Part shown: positions 1 to 6,275 of the stretch, piece by piece
How the letters are laid out: the number at the start of each line of letters is the position of its first letter
Position numbering within the stretch: position 1 is the first letter of the stretch
Assembly: GCA_002377985.1 (NCBI GenBank)
Contig: DFQW01000174.1
Location: 1 to 8,356, forward strand
Direction of reading: 5' to 3'
Length of the DNA stretch: 8,356 nucleotides
Source of the DNA: Halieaceae bacterium UBA3479
GTDB lineage: Bacteria > Pseudomonadota > Gammaproteobacteria > Pseudomonadales > Halieaceae
Notes under the pieces: model-generated
The model's input: the letters and a program-made list of their open reading frames with translations, nothing else
Told to the model about the DNA's origin: nothing
The model's database searches: none
Made by a program: the position numbers and the translations under genes

Positions 1-219
1 GTGAGTCGGATTGTCTGAGTGTTTACCGCATAGCGGGTTGTGTGGTGGTTGTCGACAAACCGGCAAGTAGTGCCCCTGCCAGCTTCGCCTCGGCCTCACG
101 CTACTGCCGCCAATGTGTTAGTGACCGCTTACTTCAACCTCGCTCTCTGAGGTCGGTCAGGTGGCTTTTGCGTCGGGTCCCCGCGCGGTAAAGTAGCCCT
201 TTCTGCAGGGGCCCTTGCC
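1..219. other. Upstream region without a convincing gene
   Basis: No gene is recognised here. The + frame starting at base 3 stays open from the window edge to a TAA at 189-191 (62 codons), so it could be the tail of an upstream protein. Its translation is rich in Ser, Arg and Cys and shows no familiar motif, and an open frame of this length arises fairly easily by chance in GC-rich DNA. The other frames are interrupted by stops. A leader stem-loop is listed separately. The best promoter-like pair, TTGCGT (168-173) and TAAAGT (189-194), has a 15-base spacer and is too weak to call. The stretch probably serves as leader and promoter region of the nucleoside transporter gene. Confidence 0.4.
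122..159 (+). repeat. Nested inverted repeat in the transporter leader
   Basis: TGACCG (122-127) pairs with CGGTCA (154-159). Inside it ACCTC (137-141) pairs with GAGGT (149-153) around a 7-base loop. The two stems abut on the 3' side and leave a 9-base bulge on the 5' side. No T-run follows, so it is not a typical intrinsic terminator. It lies about 60 bases before the transporter start and could be a leader RNA fold, an operator, or chance. I do not recognise a known riboswitch. Confidence 0.25.
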
Positions 220-1443
220 ATGATCAGCCTATTGGGCGTTGTCATTCTGTTATCCGTTGCTGTCGGCCTCTCCTCCAACCGTTCCGCGATCAAACTGCGC
301 ACCGTCGGACTCGCCTTTGCTCTGCAGGCCCTGATCGGTTTTGTCGCGCTATTCACCGACTGGGGCGTGGCGGCACTGGCGAGTGCTTCGGGGTACGTTT
401 CAACGCTGCTGGGTTACAGTCGTGCGGGGATGGTATTTATGTTCGGCGGGTTGGTAGAGCCCAGCGATTCGCTCGGCTTTATCTTCGCCTTTAACGTACT
501 GCCCGTCGTGATTTTTTTCAGCGCATTGATTGCGGTGCTGTACCACGCACGCGTCATGCAGTGGTTGATTCGTATCATGGGGGGCGCGCTGCGCGCACTG
601 TTGCGCACCAGTCACACAGAATCGTTGTCCGCCGCAGCGAATGTCTTCGTTGGGCAGGCAGAGGCACCGCTGGTGGCCAGACCCTATATCCCGGGAATGA
701 CACGGTCCGAGTTGTTTGCCGTGATGGTCGGTGGCATGGCGTCCATCGCGGGGTCGGTGATGGCGGGCTATGTTGCCTTGGGTGTGCCACTGGAATATCT
801 CTTGGCGGCCAGCTTCATGGCAGCGCCCGGTGGGTTGCTGATGGCAAAGCTGATGGAACCGGAAACGGCTCAACCCGCTGAGCCAGCAGAGGGTGAGGAG
901 CTTTCCGGCGAAAAATACATCAACTTGATTGATGCTGCCGCTAGCGGAGCCATGAATGGTCTGCACATGGTCGGTGCGATTGGTGCGATGCTACTCGCAT
1001 TTATTGCCTTGATTGCCATGGCCAATGGCATGCTGGAAGCCATTGGCGGATGGTTTGGTCTTGAGCGACTGACCCTGGAAAGCGCATTGGGAACGTTGCT
1101 CCAACCCCTTGCATGGACATTGGGGATTCCATGGGAGGAGGCGCAGTTGGCCGGGGGCCTCATAGGGCAGAAGTTTATCCTCAACGAGTTCGTGGCCTAT
1201 GTTTCCTTTAGCGAGGCAGCGAATCAGCTTTCGGCACAGTCGCAGGCGATTGTTATCTTCGCGCTCTGTGGTTTCGCCAACCTCTCGTCTATTGCGATTT
1301 TACTTGGGGGGCTTGGTGCAGTAGCGCCAGAGCGCCAGAACGATATTTCTCGCTATGGTTTTCGGGCGCTGATTGCGGCGAGTCTTTCCAATTTGATGAG
1401 CGCGGCACTCGCAGGGTTTTTCCTGTCGCTTGGCGCAGCTTGA
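220..1443 (+). CDS. Concentrative nucleoside transporter (CNT/NupC family)
   Basis: Inner-membrane symporter that imports nucleosides, driven by a Na+ or H+ gradient (family knowledge). The 407-residue length is normal for bacterial CNTs. An N-terminal hydrophobic part (about 1-120) is followed by the transport core. The core carries GQAEAPLV at 145-152, the counterpart of the nucleobase-binding GQTEAP loop, and GGMASIAG at 171-178. It also has NEFVAY at 322-327 and GFANLSSI at 351-358, which hold the Asn, Glu and Ser residues that contact the ribose in structurally known CNTs. A short charged loop rich in Glu and Pro lies near 213-232. An AGGGG stretch at 207-211 sits 8 bases before the ATG and is a modest ribosome binding site. 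The gene ends 13 bases before the next start, which suggests cotranscription. Whether purine or pyrimidine nucleosides are preferred cannot be read safely from the motifs. Confidence 0.93.
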   Translation: MISLLGVVILLSVAVGLSSNRSAIKLRTVGLAFALQALIGFVALFTDWGVAALASASGYVSTLLGYSRAGMVFMFGGLVEPSDSLGFIFAFNVLPVVIFFSALIAVLYHARVMQWLIRIMGGALRALLRTSHTESLSAAANVFVGQAEAPLVARPYIPGMTRSELFAVMVGGMASIAGSVMAGYVALGVPLEYLLAASFMAAPGGLLMAKLMEPETAQPAEPAEGEELSGEKYINLIDAAASGAMNGLHMVGAIGAMLLAFIALIAMANGMLEAIGGWFGLERLTLESALGTLLQPLAWTLGIPWEEAQLAGGLIGQKFILNEFVAYVSFSEAANQLSAQSQAIVIFALCGFANLSSIAILLGGLGAVAPERQNDISRYGFRALIAASLSNLMSAALAGFFLSLGAA

Positions 1444-1456
1444 TTCGCCAATAGTC

Positions 1457-2302
1457 ATGAGCGCCATGCCCGAGTTGCCACAGATCTCGTTTGCCGACCC
1501 GGTATTCCCGGAACAGTTCATGACCTCGCTGAGGCAGTACGGATTTGCCGCCATAACCGATTATCCCTTGGACGCCCAACGTATTCATCGCATCTACAGA
1601 GACTGGCAGCATTTTTTTGCAGAAGGACAGGGCGGTGACTTTGCAATGCACCCCGTGCGCCAGGATGGGTATTTTTCTTTGCAACAGGCAGAGCATGCCA
1701 AAGGCTTCACAGATAGGGATTACAAGGAGTACTTTCAGTTTTACCCATGGGGGCGTTGCCCCGAGGCTCTTCGCGAGGATCTTGAGACACATTTTACGGC
1801 GGCAGTGGATCTGGGGGCGACGCTGCTAGGCATGATTGCGGACCGCTTGCCGAAGCGCATTACCCAGAGTTTATCTGAGCCTCTGGGCGATATGATCCAG
1901 CAAAGTGAACAGTCGATGCTGCGGGTATTGCATTACCCCCCCGTGCCCAGTGATAAATGCGTCTTGCGCGCTGCGCCGCACGAGGACATCAACTTATTGA
2001 CCTTGTTGCCCGCTGCAAATGGCCCCGGTCTGGAGCTGAGATTGCGCGACGGCGCCTGGATCTCAGTACCCAATAAGCCCGGGCAATTAATTGTCAATAT
2101 AGGCGATATGCTGCAGGAAGCGACTGGGGGTTTCTTGCCCTCGACGACCCATAGGGTGGCCATACCACAGGGAGGGTTGCCACCTTCGAGTCGTATGTCG
2201 TTACCCCTGTTCCTGCATCCCCGTCCCGAGGTGGTGCTCTCCAAGCGATATACCGCTGCCACCTACTTGTCACAGCGGCTTAACGAGTTGGGTGTTGCTT
2301 AA
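1457..2302 (+). CDS. 2-oxoglutarate/Fe(II) oxygenase, isopenicillin N synthase type
   Basis: Cytosolic non-haem iron oxygenase of 281 residues. With the chosen start, the iron-binding triad is H175, D177 (in the APHEDINLLT stretch) and H232 (STTHRV). R246 and S248 (RMS) match the Arg-x-Ser pair that holds the 2-oxoglutarate carboxylate. The N-terminal half resembles the DIOX_N domain of this family. The family includes ethylene-forming, flavonoid, antibiotic and thymine hydroxylases, so the substrate is unknown. Three starts are possible: TTG 1430 (overlapping the transporter), ATG 1457 and ATG 1466. None has a clear Shine-Dalgarno. I chose 1457 because it avoids the rare TTG and sits 13 bases after the previous stop. 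The position between a nucleoside transporter and molybdate import genes hints at a purine or pyrimidine substrate, but this is only inference. Confidence 0.85.
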   Translation: MSAMPELPQISFADPVFPEQFMTSLRQYGFAAITDYPLDAQRIHRIYRDWQHFFAEGQGGDFAMHPVRQDGYFSLQQAEHAKGFTDRDYKEYFQFYPWGRCPEALREDLETHFTAAVDLGATLLGMIADRLPKRITQSLSEPLGDMIQQSEQSMLRVLHYPPVPSDKCVLRAAPHEDINLLTLLPAANGPGLELRLRDGAWISVPNKPGQLIVNIGDMLQEATGGFLPSTTHRVAIPQGGLPPSSRMSLPLFLHPRPEVVLSKRYTAATYLSQRLNELGVA

Positions 2303-2331
2303 TATGTCACGCGGGAGTTGCATCGCCCCAC

Positions 2332-2336
2332 GGAGG
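2332..2336 (+). promoter_or_regulatory. Ribosome binding site that sets the modA start
   Basis: GGAGG lies 9 bases before the GTG at 2346. The earlier in-frame starts, GTG 2292 and ATG 2304, have no such signal and would add about 14-18 residues rich in Arg and Cys before the signal peptide. The GTG start yields a compact, standard signal peptide. Confidence 0.6.
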
Positions 2337-2345
2337 TTGCGTGAG

Positions 2346-3131
2346 GTGACGCTCCACCATCGGTGGATATGGCTGATGTGGGCCCTGCTAATGTGCTGGA
2401 GTCTGCGCGCCGCATCCATGGACGCGACCATCGCGGTGGCGGCTAATTTCAGAGACGCGGCAACCTCGATAGCGGAGTATCTGGAGAGTATCAGTGACCA
2501 TCGTTATCAGGTGGTGTCTGGATCTACCGGCAAGCTCGCCAGTCAGATTATAGCGGGCGCGCCTTTTGACGTATTGATGGCAGCAGATCAGCGACGGCCG
2601 AGCCTGTTGATAGAGCGGGGTCTGGCCGTTCCCGATACCCTGAGCACCTATGCGGTGGGTGAGTTGGGTTTGTGGTGGCCCAACGCCAGTACGCCACTTA
2701 CCGTTGCTGCACTGGCCACGCTGCCGCCACATCGTGTTTGTATCGCCAACCCCGCGATCGCGCCCTACGGTGAGGCGGCGAGGGCGGTGTTGTCCCGCGC
2801 GGGGTTTGACGAGAGTTGGTTGCAGGGGCTCGTTCGCGTCGACAATGTCAATGCAGTCGCTGGGATGGTGGCAAGTGCCCAGGTGACGGCTGGTTTTATT
2901 GCCCGCGCGTCGGTCACTTTGAGTGAGCGACACGCGGGGATAGAGATCGATGAGCAAGATGTGATCTGGTTGCAGGATTATCCCCCAATCAAACAGGATC
3001 TCGTTTTACTCACCAGAGCGAATGACAATCCAGCCGCGCGGTTTTGGGTCGTTCAGCTGCAGGATCCTGCGGTCAGGCAATTAATCCGGGCACACGGATA
3101 TCAGCTTTTATCTGAGTTGGTAGCTCCGTGA
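2346..3131 (+). CDS. modA: Molybdate ABC transporter, periplasmic binding protein
   Basis: Periplasmic receptor that captures molybdate (often also tungstate) and delivers it to ModBC. From the GTG start the protein has 261 residues, close to typical ModA length. The signal peptide has a short basic start (HHR), a hydrophobic stretch at about 7-20 and likely cleavage near RAAS at 21-24. Mature-protein signatures are VAANF at 31-35 and GSTGKL at 59-64 (both in the oxyanion pocket), GAPFDVLMAAD at 71-81, ANPAIAPYGEAA at 134-145, NVNAVAGMVASAQ at 167-179 and DYPPIKQD at 211-218. These match ModA rather than sulfate or phosphate receptors. The last four bases overlap the modB start. The gene follows the oxygenase gene by 43 bases. 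No palindrome of the ModE operator type was recognised upstream. Confidence 0.93.
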   Translation: MTLHHRWIWLMWALLMCWSLRAASMDATIAVAANFRDAATSIAEYLESISDHRYQVVSGSTGKLASQIIAGAPFDVLMAADQRRPSLLIERGLAVPDTLSTYAVGELGLWWPNASTPLTVAALATLPPHRVCIANPAIAPYGEAARAVLSRAGFDESWLQGLVRVDNVNAVAGMVASAQVTAGFIARASVTLSERHAGIEIDEQDVIWLQDYPPIKQDLVLLTRANDNPAARFWVVQLQDPAVRQLIRAHGYQLLSELVAP

Positions 3132-3805
3132 CCGGTGATCTGCAGGCACTCTGGTTGACTGCACTGCTCGCCGGTGTGACGACAGCCTTACTGATACCAA
3201 TTGCCACCCCTTTGGCGTGGTGGTTGGCTAACGCCACATCACCCTTGAGATCAGGGGTCGAGGCACTGGTGGCGATGCCGCTGATACTGCCGCCAACGGT
3301 ACTGGGGTTTTACCTGTTGATATTTTTAAACCCTGACGCGGCTTTGGGGGGGCTGTGGGTGAGTCTGACCGGGGAGTCGCTGACATTTTCTTTCTCGGGG
3401 CTGGTACTGGCCTCGCTGCTTTATTCTCTGCCATTTATGGTTCAACCCTTGCAGAGCGCTTTTCGGGCAGTGCCAAAGACCGTTTTGGAAACCGCTTCAT
3501 TCTTGGGGGCGTCGCCCCGAGATCGTTTCTGGAGCGTGGTATTGCCCCTTTCTAAGCGAGGGTTTCTCACCGGTTCAGTGCTCACTTTTGCCCATACGGT
3601 GGGTGAATTTGGCGTGGTATTAATGATGGGTGGCAATATCCCGGGGGAAACCCGTGTTCTCTCCATTGCCATCTACGAGCACGTAGAGACATTGAACTAT
3701 GATGCTGCGCATATCTTGGCGCTGGGTCTGGTGGGTTTTTCTTTCGTGTCTTTGTGGTTGGTTTATCGCTTCGCGGGGGAGCGGGTTGAGGTGGTCCGCG
3801 GATGA
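3128..3805 (+). CDS. modB: Molybdate ABC transporter, membrane permease
   Basis: Inner-membrane channel subunit of the molybdate importer, working as a dimer with two ModC ATPases. The 225 residues match the usual ModB size and show about five or six hydrophobic segments. Typical early family motifs are AMPLILPPTVLGFYLL at 49-64 and SLPFMVQPLQSAF at 100-112. The cytoplasmic EAA loop, which docks onto the ATPase, begins at E121 with its conserved Gly at 127 and ends near LP 139-140. It is followed by FAHTVGEFGVVLMMGGNIPG at 154-173, the strongest ModB signature. The start is a GTG inside GTGA, overlapping the modA stop by four bases. The gene end overlaps modC in the same way, so the three are almost certainly translated from one message. 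Confidence 0.95.
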   Translation: MTGDLQALWLTALLAGVTTALLIPIATPLAWWLANATSPLRSGVEALVAMPLILPPTVLGFYLLIFLNPDAALGGLWVSLTGESLTFSFSGLVLASLLYSLPFMVQPLQSAFRAVPKTVLETASFLGASPRDRFWSVVLPLSKRGFLTGSVLTFAHTVGEFGVVLMMGGNIPGETRVLSIAIYEHVETLNYDAAHILALGLVGFSFVSLWLVYRFAGERVEVVRG

Positions 3806-4770
3806 ACCGCCGACTCTGTGTTCGAGGCCAACTCCAAAGAGGTGATTTCACTCTTGATATCAATCTGGACCTGAGTCTCGAACACACCACTGGGGTCCAG
3901 GGCGTCACCGGTGCGGGAAAGACAACGTTGCTGAGGGTTATCGCCGGCGTTGAACCCGCGTTTCAAGGAAGTGTGCACTTTGGCAACGAATGTTGGAGTG
4001 ACAGCGAGAAGCGGATCAACGTGCCCACGTATCAGCGTGGGCTGGGTGTGGTGACACAGCAGAGTCAGCTCCTTCCAGGCAGGTCGGTACAGGCTAATCT
4101 CGACTACGCCATGCGCCGCGCTGCCACTGTTGAGCCCTGCTTATCTTTCGGGGAGGTGGTAGCTGGGCTCCATATAGAAGCGCTGTTAACGAAAGGCGTG
4201 GAAACCCTCTCGGGCGGAGAGCGGCAGCGGGTGGCACTGGCGCAGGCGTTGCTCATGAAGCCGCGGTTACTGCTATTGGACGAACCGTTATCGGCTAACG
4301 ATGAGAGGCAGCGTCAACAGATTGGCGAGCGTCTGAGCACCTGGGTCGCCGCGTTGGATTTGCCCATGATCTTCGTCTCCCATGCACCCGAAGAGCTGGA
4401 ACGCCTCACCCGGCATCTGGTGGTGATGCAGGCGGGTGTTATTGCGGCGCAGGGTGATACCAGAGCGGTGGTGGTAGCGGATCGGGCGGCGATACAGACC
4501 ACGTTGGATGACGCGATCCGAACGGTATCGGCGCGGGTACTTCGGGTGGATCCGGCAGAGAAAACCCTGACGCTGGCTTGGGATGATGCCAATAATCTTT
4601 CAGGTGCTCTGGTGCCAGACAGCCACGTGCTGGTGCGCATTCCCCGGGAGAACCCCTCAGCTTCGCTCCAAGTGTCGCTGCAGAGCGAGGCCCCCCAGAA
4701 TCAAAGCCAGTCCGCCAAAGGTGTACAGACGCAGGGGCTCGCCGGCAACGAGCCAGATGAGGAGCAGTGA
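3802..4770 (+). CDS. modC: Molybdate ABC transporter ATPase with shortened Mop region
   Basis: ATPase that drives molybdate import. Visible motifs are Walker A GVTGAGKT at 34-41, Q-loop Gln 86, signature LSGGERQR at 136-143, Walker B LLLLDE at 156-161 and H-loop His 194. The D-loop reads SAND (164-167) instead of the common SALD. A C-terminal TOBE/Mop-like segment starts near 243 and ends in VRIPRENPSASLQ (278-290), which lines up with the RARDVSLAL-type element that in relatives comes before a second Mop segment (SIxNxLP...). That second segment is missing: the protein has 322 residues where about 350 is usual. Residues 286-322 are hydrophilic, rich in Gln, Ser and Glu, and lie antisense to the exporter gene. 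The ATG overlaps the modB stop by four bases. The ATPase core looks intact, so the gene is probably functional, but oxyanion sensing may be reduced. Confidence 0.93.
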   Translation: MNRRLCVRGQLQRGDFTLDINLDLSLEHTTGVQGVTGAGKTTLLRVIAGVEPAFQGSVHFGNECWSDSEKRINVPTYQRGLGVVTQQSQLLPGRSVQANLDYAMRRAATVEPCLSFGEVVAGLHIEALLTKGVETLSGGERQRVALAQALLMKPRLLLLDEPLSANDERQRQQIGERLSTWVAALDLPMIFVSHAPEELERLTRHLVVMQAGVIAAQGDTRAVVVADRAAIQTTLDDAIRTVSARVLRVDPAEKTLTLAWDDANNLSGALVPDSHVLVRIPRENPSASLQVSLQSEAPQNQSQSAKGVQTQGLAGNEPDEEQ

Positions 4771-5541
4771 GACGGGCGGAGATAAAAAGATCAGGCTGGA
4801 AATACGCAGGGTAGATGAGGTGGCCTTCATGGCAGCCATCCACAATACAAAGGCAATCCCCATCTCAAAGAGGCCCACGTAGAGCGCACCGGCCAGCCCA
4901 GCGCTGTGCACGAGAAGGGGTGCGTCAGCGAACCACATCAGGCAGAACAGCATCGGTAGTGCCCCCGAAAAATTCAGAAAGAGACCAACTTCTGGATCTG
5001 TGTTCAGGCGAGTATTGATCACCCAGTACAGACTCCAGATCACGGTGCTCAGTAGCGCCAGTCCAACACCCGCGGGTTGAGCTAGGTTTAGGGAGAACGG
5101 TGCGCCACGTGTGGCAATGATGATGATGCCGGCGTAACTGATGCAGGTCGCGAGTAGGGCGCCGAGTGATAATCGCTGCTTGAGCAGCGGGGCTGCAATG
5201 AGCGCAAGCGTAATCCCCCAGGAGTAGTTGATTGCCATGGCTTCTTGGGCGGGTAGTTGGTCGTATGCGGCGAAGAGCACAAGATAGTAGAGCCCCGGAT
5301 TAATCCACCCGACCAGCAGGCAGGTGACCTGCACACGGGGCGCGAGGGATCGCAAAGCGTGCCATTGACCCGGACGCAGTAAGCGGAGTGCAAGAAAGCA
5401 CCAGCTCACAACGCTGGCGAACGTTACCAGCTGTAATGGCGTCAGGTACTTAAGGCTCAGACTGAAGGCCGTTGCCACGGTGCTCCACAGCATGACGGCG
5501 CCCAAACCGAGCTGCACGGCCCGCCGGTCGTTAACTGTCAT
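4657..5541 (-). CDS. DMT-superfamily exporter (EamA family)
   Basis: Inner-membrane transporter of 294 residues with about ten hydrophobic segments in two EamA repeats, roughly 10-145 and 155-290. Family-like stretches include LGLGAVMLWSTVATAF at 11-26, the end of the first repeat at AINYSWGITLALIAAPLL (103-120) followed by KQRLSLGALL, and the second repeat end IFLSPPVSLLLIWLVAGEPL (251-270). EamA proteins usually export amino acids or other small metabolites; the substrate here cannot be read. AGGAG (5550-5554, reading on the minus strand) stands 8 bases before the ATG. A plausible promoter lies upstream in the divergent spacer. The last 37 codons overlap modC on the other strand in exact codon register. 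Because this end is conserved, normal-length EamA sequence, the exporter is the likely original owner of the shared DNA. Confidence 0.92.
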   Translation of the reverse strand: MTVNDRRAVQLGLGAVMLWSTVATAFSLSLKYLTPLQLVTFASVVSWCFLALRLLRPGQWHALRSLAPRVQVTCLLVGWINPGLYYLVLFAAYDQLPAQEAMAINYSWGITLALIAAPLLKQRLSLGALLATCISYAGIIIIATRGAPFSLNLAQPAGVGLALLSTVIWSLYWVINTRLNTDPEVGLFLNFSGALPMLFCLMWFADAPLLVHSAGLAGALYVGLFEMGIAFVLWMAAMKATSSTLRISSLIFLSPPVSLLLIWLVAGEPLRLYTFGGLALILGGLALQRHLERS

Positions 5542-5570
5542 AGACCTTGCTCCTGCAACCGGGATCGATA

Positions 5571-5600
5571 GTTTTAGCGCTTGGCGGTATCACGTGACAA
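5571..5600 (-). promoter_or_regulatory. Predicted sigma70 promoter for the EamA exporter
   Basis: On the minus strand TTGTCA (5600-5595; five of six match TTGACA) is followed after 18 bases by TAAAAC (5576-5571; four of six match TATAAT). Transcription would begin near 5563-5565 and leave a leader of roughly 20-25 bases that contains the AGGAG ribosome binding site. The inverted repeat at 5590-5617 covers the -35 box. No equally good promoter was seen for the divergent + strand gene. Confidence 0.4.
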
Positions 5601-5617
5601 GATAGGCGCTTTGTCAC
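5590..5617. promoter_or_regulatory. Operator-like palindrome and inverted repeat in divergent spacer
   Basis: TCACGTGA (5590-5597) is a perfect 8-base palindrome. Its right half is also the start of GTGACAA (5594-5600), which is repeated in inverted form as TTGTCAC (5611-5617) after a 10-base spacer. The site thus has three GTGA/TCAC half-sites within 28 bases, overlapping the predicted -35 box of the exporter and lying 19 bases before the gamma-CA-like start. A transcription factor site controlling one or both genes is plausible. Alternatively, in + strand RNA the 7-bp stem could form a leader hairpin. Confidence 0.35.
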
Positions 5618-5636
5618 TCACTCGGGAGGCCAAAGC

Positions 5637-6194
5637 ATGGGGCACATTGGTAAACATGTCACCCTCGACAAACCGGCTTTTATTCATGAGAGCGCCTGGC
5701 TCTATGGGAAGGTCTACGTGGGGCCCGGCGCCTCGATCTGGCCGAATGTGGTGACGCGTGCCGAGACTTACGAGATCCGAATCGGCGCGCGAACCAATAT
5801 TCAGGACTTCGTTATGATTCATGTGGGTATCGCGTCTCCTACCGTTATTGGGGAGGATTGTTCGATCACGCATCACGCGACCCTGCACGGCTGTGAGATT
5901 GGTGACCGTTGTCTGATTGGCATCAACGCCACCATCATGGATGGTGCGAAGATTGGCGAGAATTCGATTGTCGCGGGGCACACCATCATTACGGAAAACA
6001 AACAGTTCCCCCCGAATTCGGTCATCGCGGGCGTGCCTGGCAAAGTGGTCGCGACGCGTGATTGTGGGGATGCCAATTTACTCAATGCCCGGTTTTATAC
6101 TGCCTGCGCGGAGCAGTATCGGCAGGGTAATGATCTGCTTTCTGAGGACGCGCTGGCCCAGTTCGCCAGTCTGGCCAAGTCGGCTGACAGCTGA
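5637..6194 (+). CDS. Gamma-carbonic-anhydrase-like hexapeptide-repeat protein
   Basis: Left-handed beta-helix protein of 185 residues from the gamma-carbonic anhydrase/PaaY/YrdA group, expected to be a cytosolic trimer. Hexapeptide repeats run from about 14 to 138, for example IGARTNIQD at 49-57 and TVIGEDCSI at 69-77. Three histidines fit the metal site: H62 (MIHVG), H79 (ITHHATLHG) and H84. Q56 and D57 of NIQD are present. At the usual Arg-Gly-Asp position (LRGD in many relatives) the sequence reads R41-A42-E43, so the conserved Asp is replaced by Glu. A C-terminal helical tail (about 145-183) packs onto the helix in relatives. GGGAGG at 5624-5629 lies 7 bases before the ATG and supports the start. 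Carbonic anhydrase activity is possible but not certain, since many members of this group show weak or no activity. An acyltransferase role is less likely. Confidence 0.88.
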   Translation: MGHIGKHVTLDKPAFIHESAWLYGKVYVGPGASIWPNVVTRAETYEIRIGARTNIQDFVMIHVGIASPTVIGEDCSITHHATLHGCEIGDRCLIGINATIMDGAKIGENSIVAGHTIITENKQFPPNSVIAGVPGKVVATRDCGDANLLNARFYTACAEQYRQGNDLLSEDALAQFASLAKSADS

Positions 6195-6197
6195 ACT

Positions 6198-6257
6198 GCT
6201 ACATCACCCGATGAGCGTCATTAGCTGCGTGCTTGTCTGTCCCTTCTTGGGTGTAGC
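6198..6257. repeat. Inverted repeat between convergent genes
   Basis: GCTACA (6198-6203) pairs with TGTAGC (6252-6257). After a 3-base bulge CCC (6207-6209) pairs with GGG (6249-6251), closing a loop of about 39 bases that holds a smaller ATGA/TCAT hairpin. It begins three bases after the gamma-CA-like stop and lies between two convergent genes, where a shared terminator would be expected. No T-run follows on either strand, so intrinsic termination is doubtful. Confidence 0.25.
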
Positions 6258-6275
6258 ACCGGAGGAGGGTGTTGC

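Noticed and set aside
3..191. Open + frame of 62 codons from the window edge, containing a VVVVDKPA stretch that recalls RluA pseudouridine synthases
   Set aside because: The rest of the frame is Ser/Arg/Cys-rich and does not continue as a pseudouridine synthase; the short match is probably chance.
168..194. Promoter-like TTGCGT and TAAAGT before the nucleoside transporter
   Set aside because: The 15-base spacer and weak -35 match make it no better than chance.
400..966. Long minus-strand open frame of 188 codons under the nucleoside transporter
   Set aside because: It is the antisense shadow of a clear CNT gene; its Cys/His/Gln-rich product shows no domain.
1289..1792. Minus-strand open frame of 167 codons across the transporter/oxygenase junction
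   Set aside because: It is antisense to two recognised genes, with no ribosome binding site and no recognisable domain.
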